A stretch of DNA of 64,000 nucleotides from Actibacterium ureilyticum (GTDB lineage: Bacteria; Pseudomonadota; Alphaproteobacteria; Rhodobacterales; Rhodobacteraceae). Numbering within the stretch: the first letter of the stretch is position 1; each line of letters opens with the position of its first letter. The position numbers and the translations under genes are program-made. The stretch lies in NCBI RefSeq assembly GCF_002285435.1, contig NZ_NSBT01000026.1, positions 62,001 through 126,000 of the forward strand, in the 5' to 3' direction. The notes beneath the pieces are model-generated. The model did not search any database, had not been told where the DNA came from, and worked only from the letters and a program-made list of their open reading frames with translations. This document shows positions 52,372 through 61,301 of the stretch, piece after piece.

Positions 52372-52512
52372 ATGAACGATAAACCCCGCAAGGCAAAGGC
52401 CACCAAAGGCGATGCAGGACGCGAGGCGCGGCTGAAGGCGGCGTTGAAGGCGAACCTGGCGCGGCGCAAGGCGCAGGCGCGCGCCCGCAAGGCCGATGCG
52501 GACGGGTCATAA
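52372..52512 (+). CDS. Small basic protein upstream of murA
   Basis: A 46-codon open frame starting MNDKPRKAKATKGDAGREARLK and ending RKADADGS, very rich in Lys, Arg and Ala and predicted to be one long helix. It ends 12 bp before the murA ATG and is in a tight position between tRNA-Thr and murA, and similar short basic frames occur in front of murA in related genomes to my knowledge. Function unknown; nucleic-acid binding is possible. Its ribosome site is weak. Confidence 0.6.
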   Translation: MNDKPRKAKATKGDAGREARLKAALKANLARRKAQARARKADADGS

Positions 52513-52524
52513 GGGGCAGAGCAG

Positions 52525-53796
52525 ATGGATTCGATTTTGGTACGCGGCAATGGCCCGCTGAACGGGGAAATCCCGATTGCGGGGGCCAAGAATGCCTGTT
52601 TGACGCTGATGCCGGCGACGTTGCTCAGCGACGCGCCGCTGACGCTGACCAATGCGCCGCGCCTGTCGGATATCCGCACCATGACCGCGTTGCTGCAATC
52701 GCTGGGGGCCGAGGTCGCCAGCCTGCAGGACGGTCAGGTGCTGGCGCTGTCCAGCCACGACCTGAACAACCACCGCGCGGATTACGAGATCGTGCGCAAG
52801 ATGCGCGCCTCGATCCTGGTGCTGGGGCCGATGCTGGCGCGGCACGGCCATGCCGAGGTTTCGTTGCCCGGCGGCTGCGCAATCGGCGCGCGGCCCGTCG
52901 ATCTGCACCTGAAGGCGCTGGAGGCGATGGGGGCCGAGCTGGACCTGCGCGACGGCTATGTCCACGCCAAGGCGCCCTTGGGCGGGCTGAAGGGCGGGAT
53001 CGTCGATTTCCCCTTCGTGTCTGTGGGCGCCACGGAAAACGCGCTGATGGCGGCGACGCTGGCCAAGGGCACGACGGTTTTGAAAAACGCCGCGCGCGAG
53101 CCCGAGATTGTCGATCTGGCCCAGTGCCTGCGCCGCATGGGCGCGCAGATCGAGGGCGAGGGGACATCCGAGATCACCATCCAGGGCGTCGATTCGCTGG
53201 GCGGGGCGACCCATCCGGTGGTGACCGACCGGATCGAACTGGGCACCTATATGCTGGCGCCCGCGATTGCGGGGGGCGAGGTCGAATGCTTGGGCGGTCG
53301 GATGGAGCTGGTCGCGGCCTTTGCCGAAAAGCTCGATGCCGCCGGGGTCAGCGTGACCGAAACCGCGCGGGGGCTGAAAGTGGCGCGCCGCAATGGCCGG
53401 GTCGATGCGGTGGATGTGGTGACCGAACCCTTCCCGGGCTTCCCCACCGACCTTCAGGCGCAGATGATGGCGCTGATGTGCACCGCCGCGGGCAAGAGCG
53501 TGTTGGAAGAAAAGATCTTCGAGAACCGCTTCATGCACGCGCCCGAGCTGATCCGCATGGGCGCGCAGATCGACGTGCATGGCGGCACCGCCACCGTGAC
53601 CGGGGTTGAGCGGCTGAAGGGCGCGCCGGTGATGGCGACCGACCTGCGGGCCAGCGTGTCGCTGATCCTGGCGGGACTTGCGGCCGAGGGCGAGACCATC
53701 GTCAGCCGGGTCTATCATCTGGATCGCGGCTATGAGCGGGTCGAGGAGAAACTGGGCGCCTGTGGCGCGCATATCGAACGGGTGAAAACGGAATGA
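52525..53796 (+). CDS. murA: UDP-N-acetylglucosamine 1-carboxyvinyltransferase
   Basis: A 423-residue EPSP-synthase-fold enzyme, first committed step of peptidoglycan synthesis and target of fosfomycin. Signatures: [34 protein letters not shown], then [38 protein letters not shown], in which the [10 protein letters not shown] loop holds the catalytic Cys, [25 protein letters not shown] and [19 protein letters not shown]. Downstream DUF2948 overlaps its stop by 4 bp. Confidence 0.98.
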   Translation: MDSILVRGNGPLNGEIPIAGAKNACLTLMPATLLSDAPLTLTNAPRLSDIRTMTALLQSLGAEVASLQDGQVLALSSHDLNNHRADYEIVRKMRASILVLGPMLARHGHAEVSLPGGCAIGARPVDLHLKALEAMGAELDLRDGYVHAKAPLGGLKGGIVDFPFVSVGATENALMAATLAKGTTVLKNAAREPEIVDLAQCLRRMGAQIEGEGTSEITIQGVDSLGGATHPVVTDRIELGTYMLAPAIAGGEVECLGGRMELVAAFAEKLDAAGVSVTETARGLKVARRNGRVDAVDVVTEPFPGFPTDLQAQMMALMCTAAGKSVLEEKIFENRFMHAPELIRMGAQIDVHGGTATVTGVERLKGAPVMATDLRASVSLILAGLAAEGETIVSRVYHLDRGYERVEEKLGACGAHIERVKTE

Positions 53797-54272
53797 GCGA
53801 AGACGCACGGTTCGAAGACGCAGGCGACCGCCCGCTTTATCTGGGCGCGGTGACGCCCGAGGATCTGCAGGTGATCTCGTCGCTGGTGCAGGACGCGGTG
53901 TTTCCCGTGACCGAGATCAGCTGGCGCGGGGCCGAGCGCCGGTTTTCGATCCTGCTGAACCGCTTCCGTTGGGAGGACGCCGATGCCGCCACCCAACGCG
54001 GCCGCCCCTATGAACGGGTGCAGGCGGTGCTGTCCTTCGGCGACGTGCTGAAAACCCGCGCCCAGGGCGTCGATCGCAGCGACGCCGATATGATCCTGTC
54101 GCTGCTGTCGGTCGATTTCGAACCGGGCGCGGACGGGGCAGGGCGTGTTCTGTTGACCCTGGCCGGGGATGGGCTGATCGCGCTGGAGGTGGAGTGCCTG
54201 AACGCCACGCTGCGCGATGTGACCCGGCCCTATGTCGCGCCCTCGCGCCATCAGCCCAAACACGACGGGTAA
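53793..54272 (+). CDS. DUF2948 family protein
   Basis: A 159-residue soluble protein: [77 protein letters not shown] and [38 protein letters not shown]. This is DUF2948, found in many alphaproteobacteria between murA and hisD. Function unknown; its synteny suggests a link to envelope or growth control but nothing more can be said. Confidence 0.9.
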   Translation: MSEDARFEDAGDRPLYLGAVTPEDLQVISSLVQDAVFPVTEISWRGAERRFSILLNRFRWEDADAATQRGRPYERVQAVLSFGDVLKTRAQGVDRSDADMILSLLSVDFEPGADGAGRVLLTLAGDGLIALEVECLNATLRDVTRPYVAPSRHQPKHDG

Positions 54273-54356
54273 ACCGCCCGATCCGCGAACCGATTCCATG
54301 GTTCAATTCGGTTCCGAAACCGACTAGACGAAACAGGACCGAGTAGGAGCAGCCCG

Positions 54357-55670
54357 ATGCCCGTGTTTCTGGACAGCGCAGACCGCGATTTCGAAACCCA
54401 GTTCACCGCCTTGCTGAATGCCAAGCGCGAGGACAGCCCCGATGTGGACGCGGTCGTGGCGGGAATCATTGCCGATGTGCGCGACCGTGGCGATGCGGCG
54501 GTGATCGAGCTGACGCAGAAATTCGACCGGGTCACACTGACGCCCGAGACTTTGGCGATCTCCAAAGCCGAGATCGACGCCGCCTGCGACAGCGTGCCCG
54601 CGGCCGAACGCGCAGCACTTGAACTGGCCGCCGAGCGCATCCGCGCCTATCACGCGCGCCAGATGCCCGCCGATGACAGCTGGACCGATGCCAGCGGGGC
54701 GACGCTGGGCTGGCGCTGGACGCCGGTCTCGGCGGCGGGGCTTTACGTGCCGGGCGGGCTGGCCAGCTATCCCTCATCCGTTCTGATGAACGCGATCCCG
54801 GCACAGGTTGCGGGGGTCGAACGGCTGGTGATCTGTGTGCCCACGCCCGATGGCGAGGTGAACCCGCTGGTCCTGCTGGCGGCGCGGCTGTCCGGCGTTG
54901 ACACGATCTATCGCATCGGGGGCGCGCAGGCGATTGCGGCTTTGGCCTATGGCACCGACACGATCCAGCCGGTGGACAAGATCACAGGGCCGGGCAACGC
55001 CTTTGTCGCGGCGGCCAAACGGCGGGTCTTTGGCAAGGTGGGGATCGACATGATCGCCGGCCCGTCCGAGATCCTGGTGATCGCCGATGCCGATAACGAC
55101 CCCGACTGGATCGCGGTCGATCTGCTGAGCCAGGCCGAACATGACGAAAGCGCGCAGTCGATCCTGATCACCGATGATGCCGCGTTCGGGCAGGCGGTTG
55201 CCGCCGCCGTGGAAAAGCGGCTGGAAACGCTGGACCGCCGGGCGATTGCCGGGCCCAGCTGGCGCGATTTCGGCGCGGTCATCACCGTGCCCGACCTGGC
55301 GCAGGCCGCCGCGCTGTCGAACCGCATCGCGCCCGAGCACCTGGAGCTGTGCGTGGCCGACCCCGACGCGCTGTCGGCACAGATCACCCACGCGGGCGCG
55401 ATCTTTCTGGGCAAATGGACGCCCGAGGCGATCGGCGACTATATCGGCGGGCCGAACCATGTGCTGCCCACCGCCCGGTCGGCGCGGTTTTCCAGCGGGC
55501 TCAGCGTGCTGGATTTCGTGAAACGCACCACGCTTGCACAAATGACACCGCAGGCGCTGGCCGCCATCGGCCCGGCGGCGGAAACGCTTGCACAATCCGA
55601 AAGCCTTCAGGCGCACGGCCTGTCGGTGCGGGCGCGGTTGAACCAGCTGAACAGCGAGGTGGCGGAATGA
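54357..55670 (+). CDS. hisD: Histidinol dehydrogenase
   Basis: A 437-residue Zn2+/NAD+ enzyme catalysing the last two oxidations of histidine synthesis. Signatures: GLYVPGGLASYPSSVLMNAIPAQVAGVERLVICVPTP, YRIGGAQAIAALAYGT, KITGPGNAFVAAAKRRVFGKVGIDMIAGPSEILVIAD, LLSQAEHDESAQSILIT, NRIAPEHLELCV and DYIGGPNHVLPT. The start follows TAGGAGC. It is a lone his gene here; the rest of the pathway is elsewhere. Its stop overlaps the start of UPF0262. A 7-bp GAACCGA/TCGGTTC repeat lies upstream (54288-54315). Confidence 0.98.
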   Translation: MPVFLDSADRDFETQFTALLNAKREDSPDVDAVVAGIIADVRDRGDAAVIELTQKFDRVTLTPETLAISKAEIDAACDSVPAAERAALELAAERIRAYHARQMPADDSWTDASGATLGWRWTPVSAAGLYVPGGLASYPSSVLMNAIPAQVAGVERLVICVPTPDGEVNPLVLLAARLSGVDTIYRIGGAQAIAALAYGTDTIQPVDKITGPGNAFVAAAKRRVFGKVGIDMIAGPSEILVIADADNDPDWIAVDLLSQAEHDESAQSILITDDAAFGQAVAAAVEKRLETLDRRAIAGPSWRDFGAVITVPDLAQAAALSNRIAPEHLELCVADPDALSAQITHAGAIFLGKWTPEAIGDYIGGPNHVLPTARSARFSSGLSVLDFVKRTTLAQMTPQALAAIGPAAETLAQSESLQAHGLSVRARLNQLNSEVAE

Positions 55671-56155
55671 GCGGCACCCACAGGCTTTGCCATGTCGAGA
55701 TCGACGAAAGCGGCATGCCCGCCCCCACGCCCGAGATCGAACAGGAACGCCGCGTGGCGATCTTCGATCTGCTGGAAGATAACAGCTTCACCCTGATCCC
55801 GCGCGAGGATCGGCCGGTGCCCGATGGCCCCTATCGCCTGCTGCTGGCGATCCGCGAAAAGCGGCTGGTCTTCGACCTGCAGACCGAGGCCGAAGAGCCC
55901 ATTGGCGCGTTCCACCTGTCGCTCAGCCCGTTCCGGCAGGTGGTCAAGGATTACTGGCAGATCTGCGGCAGCTATTTCGAGGCGGTCAAGACCCTGCCGC
56001 CCGCCCAGATCGAGGCGATCGACATGGCCCGGCGCGGCATCCACAACGAAGGCGCGAGGGTGCTGCAGGAACGGCTTGAGGGGAAGGCAGATGTCGATAT
56101 CGACACCGCGCGGCGGCTGTTCACCCTGATCAGCGTGCTGCATTTCGGGGGATAG
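55667..56155 (+). CDS. UPF0262 family protein
   Basis: A 162-residue protein of UPF0262: CHVEIDESGMPAPTPEIEQERRVAIFDLLEDNSFTLI, GPYRLLLAIREKRLVFDLQTEAEEPIGAFHLSLSPFRQVVKDYWQICGSYFEAV and IEAIDMARRGIHNEGARVLQERLEGKADVDIDTARRLFTLISVLHFG. The family occurs between hisD and the LMW phosphatase gene in alphaproteobacteria. No function is known. ATGA overlap with hisD indicates coupled translation. Confidence 0.92.
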   Translation: MSGTHRLCHVEIDESGMPAPTPEIEQERRVAIFDLLEDNSFTLIPREDRPVPDGPYRLLLAIREKRLVFDLQTEAEEPIGAFHLSLSPFRQVVKDYWQICGSYFEAVKTLPPAQIEAIDMARRGIHNEGARVLQERLEGKADVDIDTARRLFTLISVLHFGG

Positions 56156-56160
56156 GCGCG

Positions 56161-56628
56161 GTGGGGGGCAAGATACCGTCTTCGGTTCTGTTTTGCTGCG
56201 ATCACAACGCGGTCCGCTCTCCCATGGCCGAGGGGCTGATGAAAAAGCTCTATGGTCAGCGCGCCTATGTGCAATCGGTGGGCGTGCATAACGACCTGGA
56301 GATCGACGGCTTCGCCATTGCCGTCTGCAAGGAGATCGGCATCGACCTGCACCGGCACCGGTCGCGGTCCTTCAACGAGATGCAGGAATGGGGCGACGAC
56401 CTGTCGAGCTTCGATCTGGTGATCGCCCTGACCCCGGCCAGCCAGCGACAGGCGCTGGAACTGACCCGGCTGTTTCACCTGGATGTCGAATACTGGCCGA
56501 TCCTGGACCCCACGGGGCTGGGTGAAACCCGCGAGACCAAACTAAACGCTTTCCGCCAGACCCGCGATCAGCTGCGCGCGGGCCTGATCGACCGGTTCGG
56601 CCCCCCGACCGAGGTACAGACCCCATGA
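56161..56628 (+). CDS. Low-molecular-weight protein-tyrosine-phosphatase-like protein
   Basis: A 155-residue protein of the LMW phosphatase superfamily (also arsenate reductases). The P-loop is LFCCDHNAVRSPMAEG, C13-x5-R19-S, with a DHNAV filler unlike the usual xGNxCR, and the general acid is in WPILDPTG. With this N-terminal half and the EIGIDLHRHRSRSFNEM segment it is probably a tyrosine-phosphatase-like enzyme. It begins at a GTG five bases after UPF0262. Three genes downstream overlap or abut it. Confidence 0.83.
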   Translation: MGGKIPSSVLFCCDHNAVRSPMAEGLMKKLYGQRAYVQSVGVHNDLEIDGFAIAVCKEIGIDLHRHRSRSFNEMQEWGDDLSSFDLVIALTPASQRQALELTRLFHLDVEYWPILDPTGLGETRETKLNAFRQTRDQLRAGLIDRFGPPTEVQTP

Positions 56629-57023
56629 ATCGCGATGTGATCGAACGCTATTTCGCCGCCTTCAACGCGGGCGACACCGACGCCATGCTGGCCGAACTGT
56701 CCGATGACGTGGCCCACCACGTGAACGAGGGGCAGATCCGGACCGGCAAGGCGCTGTTCGCCGAATTCTGCGCGCATATGAGCCGCTGTTACCGCGAGAA
56801 CCTGACCGACATGGTGATCTTCACCACCCATGACGGCACCCGAGCGGCGGCGGAATATGTGGTGAACGGCACCTATCTGGAAACCGACGATGGGTTGCCG
56901 GCGGCCAAGGGGCAGACCTATCGCCTGCCAGCGGGGTCGTTTTTCGACCTGAAGGGCGACAAGATCACCCGCGTCACCACCTATTACAATCTGGCCGACT
57001 GGATGCGCCAGGTCTCGGGATGA
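56625..57023 (+). CDS. NTF2-like (SnoaL/ketosteroid-isomerase-fold) protein
   Basis: A 132-residue protein of the NTF2-like fold: VIERYFAAFNAGDTDAMLAELSDDVAHHVNEGQIRTGKALFAEFCAHMSRCYRENL and the strand-rich TRAAAEYVVNGTYLETDDG...GDKITRVTTYYN. The fold is used for small-molecule binding or simple isomerases; no activity can be assigned. Overlaps both neighbours by 4 bp. Confidence 0.85.
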   Translation: MNRDVIERYFAAFNAGDTDAMLAELSDDVAHHVNEGQIRTGKALFAEFCAHMSRCYRENLTDMVIFTTHDGTRAAAEYVVNGTYLETDDGLPAAKGQTYRLPAGSFFDLKGDKITRVTTYYNLADWMRQVSG

Positions 57024-57607
57024 GCCTGACGTTCCGCACGCTGACGGGCGCGGATATCGCCGCGGCGCTGGACGATCTGGCGCGGCTGCGCATCGCCGTT
57101 TTCCGCGACTGGCCCTACCTTTACGATGGCGATCTGGAGTACGAGCGGCGCTATCTGGAAACCTATCGCGACAGTGCCGATGCGATCCTTGTGGCGGCGT
57201 TCGATGGCGACCGGATCGTGGGCATGGCGACCGGCACGCGCATGAAGGACCATGACGAGGATTTCGCCGCCGCCTTTGCCGGAACCGATTACCCGCTGGA
57301 CCAGATCTTCTATTGCGCCGAAAGCGTGCTCATGCCCGATTATCGCGGTCAGGGCGCGGGGCACGCGTTTTTCGACGCGCGCGAGGGGCAGGGCCGCGCG
57401 CTGGGCTGCCGTTTTGCCGCGTTCTGCGGCGTGGTGCGGCCCGACGGCCACCCGCTGCGGCCCGCACACTATCGCCCGCTGGACGCGTTCTGGCAGAAGC
57501 GCGGCTATCGCAAGCTGGAGGGCGTGATCGCGCATTTCCGGTGGAAGGATATCGACCAAACTGGCGAGACCGATCACCCGCTGCAATTCTGGATCAAGCC
57601 GCTATGA
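57020..57607 (+). CDS. GNAT-family N-acetyltransferase
   Basis: A 195-residue acetyltransferase-fold protein: LTGADIAAALDDLARLRIAVFRDWPYLYDGDLEYERRYLETY, AAFDGDRIVGMATGTRM and the acetyl-CoA loop ESVLMPDYRGQGAGHAFFDAREGQGRALGC. It transfers acetyl from acetyl-CoA to an amine of unknown identity. Translationally coupled to the NTF2-like gene and to the downstream amidohydrolase. Confidence 0.86.
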   Translation: MSLTFRTLTGADIAAALDDLARLRIAVFRDWPYLYDGDLEYERRYLETYRDSADAILVAAFDGDRIVGMATGTRMKDHDEDFAAAFAGTDYPLDQIFYCAESVLMPDYRGQGAGHAFFDAREGQGRALGCRFAAFCGVVRPDGHPLRPAHYRPLDAFWQKRGYRKLEGVIAHFRWKDIDQTGETDHPLQFWIKPL

Positions 57608-58467
57608 AAATCGCCGCCGCCGCCTATCCCGTCGAATGGCATGACAGCTGGGCCGATTATGCCGCCAAGGTCACGGATTGGGTCGTCGAGGCCGCCGGGC
57701 AGGGCGCCGATCTGTTGGTTTTCCCCGAATATGCGGGGATGGAAGCTGCGTTGATCGGCCCGCCCGCCGCGCCGCCCGATTGGCTGGCTGCGTGCGAGGG
57801 CGCGCGCGGGGATGCGTGGGACCTGTGGGCCGGGCTGGCCCAGCAGCATGGCGTGCATATTCTGGGGGGCAGCGCCCCGGCGGAAACCCCGCGCGGCTTC
57901 GTCAACCGCGCGCCGTTCTTCGCGCCGAACGGGCAGGCGGGCTATCAGGACAAGCAGATCCTGACCAAGTGGGAGCGCGCCCATACCGCGTTGGTCGCGG
58001 GCGACGGGCAGACGGTGTTCGACACCGATCTGGGGCGCATCGGCGTGGCCATCTGCTATGATTGCGAATTCCCGTTGCTGGGGCGCGATCTGGCGGCGGA
58101 TCTGTGGTTGTTCCCGTCCTGCACCGATGCGGCCACGGGCGCGGCGCGGGTGCGGATCGGCGCGCAGGCCCGCGCGTTGGAGCGGCAATGCCATACCGTC
58201 CTGGCGTCCACCGTGGGCGCAACGCCGGACTGCGATTTCCTGGATGAAAACAGGGGGTTGGCGGGCGTCTATGCGCCGCCCGACACCGGGTTTCCCGATG
58301 ACGGGATCGTGGCGCAGGGCGCGATGGACGCGCCCGGATGGACCTTTGCCGATGTGGATCTGGCGGGGCTGGCCGCCAAGCGCGCGGCCGCGGCGGTTTC
58401 GATCCCCGACCATTGGGACGAACAGGCCCGCACGCCCGCGCGCCCGATGACCGTGCTGCGCGGTTAA
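57604..58467 (+). CDS. Carbon-nitrogen hydrolase (nitrilase superfamily)
   Basis: A 287-residue nitrilase-fold hydrolase with the Glu-Lys-Cys triad: Glu42 in LLVFPEYAGME, the lysine in YQDKQILTKWER and the cysteine in VAICYDCEFPLLGRD. Members hydrolyse nitriles, amides or omega-amides; the omega-amidase/amidase branch is likely, substrate not determinable. Its ATG sits within the GNAT stop. Its own stop overlaps the convergent metF end by 4 bp. Confidence 0.9.
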   Translation: MKIAAAAYPVEWHDSWADYAAKVTDWVVEAAGQGADLLVFPEYAGMEAALIGPPAAPPDWLAACEGARGDAWDLWAGLAQQHGVHILGGSAPAETPRGFVNRAPFFAPNGQAGYQDKQILTKWERAHTALVAGDGQTVFDTDLGRIGVAICYDCEFPLLGRDLAADLWLFPSCTDAATGAARVRIGAQARALERQCHTVLASTVGATPDCDFLDENRGLAGVYAPPDTGFPDDGIVAQGAMDAPGWTFADVDLAGLAAKRAAAAVSIPDHWDEQARTPARPMTVLRG

Positions 58468-59333
58468 GCGACCTTTTCCAGCGTCGCTTTCGGCTGCACC
58501 CCCAGCGCGTGACAGATGTCGCGGCTCAGATGCGGCTTGTTCAGCGTATAGAAATGCAGGTCCTCGACCCCGCCTTCCAGCAGCTCGGTGCACAGCTCGG
58601 TCGCCAGCGCGGTGGCCAGCAGATCGGCCCGCCCGTCGCGTTCGGCGGTGGCGAAGGCCTCGTCGATCCACGCGGGCACATGGGTGCCGCAGCGCTGGGC
58701 GAATTTGCGCACGCCCTTCCAGTTTTCAATGGGCAGGATGCCGGGGATGATCGGCACGTCGATCCCGGCCTTTTCGCAGCGGTCGCGGAAGCGGAAGAAG
58801 GTCTCGGCCTCGAAGAAGAACTGGGTGATGGCCGAGCCCGCGCCGGCTTCGACCTTGCGCTTCAGCCAATCGACATCGGCAGTGCTGTCGGCGGCTTCGG
58901 GGTGCGGGTCGGGATAGGCGCCAACGCGCAGGTGGAACTGCCCCGTTTCGGCCAGCGCCTCGATCAGCTCACAGGCATTGGCGAACCCCTCGGGATGCGC
59001 GGAAAACGCGCCCTGGCCCTTGGGCGGGTCGCCGCGCAGCGCCACGATCTCGGTCACGCCCGCCTTGGCATAGGCATCGGCGATCTCCAGCGTTTCCGCG
59101 CGCGAGGCGTTGACGCAGGTCAGATGCGCCGCCACGTTCAGCCCGTAATGGCGGTGGATGGTTTCGACCGCCTCGTGGGTCAGCGCCCGGGTCGTGCCGC
59201 CCGCGCCATAGGTGACGGACACAAAGCCCGGATTCAGCGGCGCCAGCGTCTGCACCGTGTCCCACAGCCGGAACGAGGCATCGAGCGATTGCGGCGGAAA
59301 GAACTCGAAAGAGATGCGGGGCGCGGCGGTCAT
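58464..59333 (-). CDS. metF: Methylenetetrahydrofolate reductase
   Basis: A 289-residue FAD-dependent TIM barrel that makes 5-methyl-THF for homocysteine methylation. Signatures: ISFEFFPPQSLDASFRLWDTVQTLAPLNPGFVSVTYGAGGTTRALTHE, VAAHLTCVNASRAETLEIADAYAKAGVTEIVALRGDPPKGQG, GAYPDPHPEA, AITQFFFEAETFFRF, PGILPIENW and LHFYTLNKP. The ATG at 59333 fits family length. It is divergent from metR, with a MetR box in between, which fits the classical MetR-activated metF. Confidence 0.97.
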   Translation of the reverse strand: MTAAPRISFEFFPPQSLDASFRLWDTVQTLAPLNPGFVSVTYGAGGTTRALTHEAVETIHRHYGLNVAAHLTCVNASRAETLEIADAYAKAGVTEIVALRGDPPKGQGAFSAHPEGFANACELIEALAETGQFHLRVGAYPDPHPEAADSTADVDWLKRKVEAGAGSAITQFFFEAETFFRFRDRCEKAGIDVPIIPGILPIENWKGVRKFAQRCGTHVPAWIDEAFATAERDGRADLLATALATELCTELLEGGVEDLHFYTLNKPHLSRDICHALGVQPKATLEKVA

Positions 59334-59388
59334 GGTGGCAATCCGGGTCAGGTTTCGTGGTTTCCCCCTTGTCGCATGCGGGGCTATG

Positions 59389-59401
59389 TGAAACAAATTC
59401 A
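59389..59401. promoter_or_regulatory. MetR box between metF and metR
   Basis: TGAA-ACAAA-TTCA is an exact match to the MetR consensus TGAA-N5-TTCA. It lies 56 bp upstream of metF and 33 bp upstream of the chosen metR start, and could activate metF and autoregulate metR. Confidence 0.85.
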
Positions 59402-59433
59402 TAGTTCTCAAGAAGAATATGAAATCGGCGCAT

Positions 59434-60339
59434 ATGTATATCGAGCTGAAGCACCTGCGGACGGTCCGCGCGATCCACGATGCCGGCGGGTTGGCCCGCG
59501 CGGCCGACCAGTTGCACATGACGCAATCGGCGCTCAGCCATCAGGTCAAGGCGCTGGAGGATCAGGTGGGGATGGAGCTGTTCGTGCGCCGCTCGAAACC
59601 GCTGAAGCTGTCGGCGGCGGGGCAGCGGCTGTTGCGGCTGGCCAACAAGGTCCTGCCCGAGGTCGCCGCGACCGAGGAGGAATTCCACGCCCTGCACGCG
59701 GGCAAATCGGGTCGGCTGCACATCACGCTGGAATGCCATGCCTGCTATGACTGGCTGCTGCCCGTGCTCGAGGCGTTTCGCCATTCCTGGCCCGAGGTCG
59801 ATGTCGATATCCGCCCCGGCCTGTCCTTCGACGCGCTGCCCGCGCTGGCCCGCGAGGAGGTCGATCTGGTGATCTCGTCCGACCCCGAACCGGTCGAGGG
59901 GGTGCAGTTCGCGCCGCTTTTCGACTACGCCCCGGTTTTCGTAGCATCCTCGCGTAACCCGTTGGCGCAAAAGGATTTCGTGGTGGCCGAGGATTTCGCC
60001 GACCAGATGCTGTTTCACTATCCGGTGGAACGCGCCAAGCTGGATATCTTCAAGGAGCTGCTGACGCCCGAACGGGTCGAACCGCGTGCGATGCGGGGGG
60101 TCGAACTGACGGCGGTGATCCTGATGCTGGTGGGCTCGAACCGGGGGGTCACGGTGCTGCCCGATTGGGTGGTGCGCGACGTGGCCGACAACCCCGACTA
60201 TGCCGTCCGCCCGATCACCGAAACCGGTCTGACCCGCCGCATGTACGCCGCCACACGAGACGAGGACGCCGCCAAGCCATACATGGCGCATTTCATCCGC
60301 CTGGCCCGCACGGTGCCGGTCAAGTTGCAGCGGGATTAG
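59434..60339 (+). CDS. metR: LysR-family methionine regulator MetR
   Basis: A 301-residue LysR regulator that senses homocysteine. It matches E. coli MetR through most of its length: IELKHLRTVRAIHDAGGLARAADQLHMTQSALSHQVKALEDQVGMELFVRRSKPLKLS, LHITLECHACYDWLLPVLEAFRHSWPEVDVDI and VFVASSRNPLA then YPVERAKLDIFKELL. The start at 59434 (MYIELKHL) aligns with other MetR proteins; an in-frame ATG at 59419 has AGAAG close before it and cannot be excluded. Divergent from metF. Confidence 0.9.
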   Translation: MYIELKHLRTVRAIHDAGGLARAADQLHMTQSALSHQVKALEDQVGMELFVRRSKPLKLSAAGQRLLRLANKVLPEVAATEEEFHALHAGKSGRLHITLECHACYDWLLPVLEAFRHSWPEVDVDIRPGLSFDALPALAREEVDLVISSDPEPVEGVQFAPLFDYAPVFVASSRNPLAQKDFVVAEDFADQMLFHYPVERAKLDIFKELLTPERVEPRAMRGVELTAVILMLVGSNRGVTVLPDWVVRDVADNPDYAVRPITETGLTRRMYAATRDEDAAKPYMAHFIRLARTVPVKLQRD

Positions 60340-61061
60340 GCGTCGGCAAAGCCTTCGGGCAGAAAGCGGACTTTGGCCTCTGGGCCGCGCGGTTCAAGCG
60401 CATATAGCGCCGGTCGCTTCGAGAGATAGGCGCGCCAGGTGCGTTCCGGCAATTTGCTGATCTTCACCCCGTGTTGTTGGTGCATCTGCGGTGCCAACTC
60501 GCTTATTCTGATGCCCTTCCCGGCTTTGCTGCCGATGGCGATGATGGTGCGGATCTTCAGGTCCAGTTCGCTTACGCATGGCAGGGCGTCGTTGACCGTG
60601 GGGTCATTGGCCGCTTGCCGGGCGGCAAGGCTCTGGTTGACCGAAACCTCAACCCGGCAGGCTGGCGCCGTGACCTCGACAAACCGGGAGCAGGCGGCGC
60701 GGAAATTGTCGGGCGCCTTGGCCTCGCCCAGCCCGGTGACCTGGGCGCCCCATTCGCGCAACCGCAGCGCCAGATGGGTGAAATCCCCGTCCGAGGTGGC
60801 GATCACGAAATCGGTGACTTCGCCGGCCACCGCCAGCTCGATCGCGTCAATGGACAACAGGACATCGGCTGCGTTCTTGCCAACCCCCGCATGCATCACG
60901 CGATAGCCCGGCGCGGTCAGCCAGCCGGAATTGACCTGTGCATTCAGATAAACGCGCGCGACATCGGCGCGGCCGTTCTGTTCAGCGGTTTTCAGAATGC
61001 GGTCGGCGTGGCTGGCGCTGATATTATCGCCATCCACAAGAACGGCGAGCCGTTCGGTCAT
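60336..61061 (-). CDS. NYN-domain ribonuclease-like protein with C-terminal OST-HTH/LOTUS domain
   Basis: A 241-residue protein. The N-terminal NYN (PIN-like) domain has LAVLVDGDNISASHADRIL, MHAGVGKNAADVLLSIDAIELA and DFVIATSDGDFTHLALRLREWG, with the metal-binding Asp residues of this nuclease fold. The C-terminal 75 residues (LDLKIRTIIAIGSKAGKGIRISELAPQMHQQHGVKISKLPERTWRAYLSKRPALYALEPRGPEAKVRFL) form an OST-HTH/LOTUS RNA-binding domain. This LabA/DUF88-like architecture suggests RNA cleavage or processing. Overlaps metR by 4 bp at its 3' end. Biological role unknown. Confidence 0.88.
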   Translation of the reverse strand: MTERLAVLVDGDNISASHADRILKTAEQNGRADVARVYLNAQVNSGWLTAPGYRVMHAGVGKNAADVLLSIDAIELAVAGEVTDFVIATSDGDFTHLALRLREWGAQVTGLGEAKAPDNFRAACSRFVEVTAPACRVEVSVNQSLAARQAANDPTVNDALPCVSELDLKIRTIIAIGSKAGKGIRISELAPQMHQQHGVKISKLPERTWRAYLSKRPALYALEPRGPEAKVRFLPEGFADA

Positions 61062-61301
61062 GGTCGAACCTCAAAAGTCATTTCAGTTTCAAAGCGCGTT
61101 TGCCCGTTTCTGGTAAATGAATGTGTCGGTTTGAGGGCGTCTTGGGCTGCGCGTTCTGCACGCGCGACGGGCTGTGCCGGATGGTGCTTTTCTGGCGCAG
61201 CCGGGCGGATGAAGGCCCTTGCCCGCGCGCAAACCCGCGCTTCCCCCTTGGCAACCCACCCCGCCCGGCGTATACGCGCGACCTGACTCAAGGAGACCGC
61301 T

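Noticed and set aside
54288-54315. GAACCGA/TCGGTTC repeat before hisD as a riboswitch or operator
   Set aside because: Only 7 bp with a 14-base loop and no family match; noted with hisD but not called.
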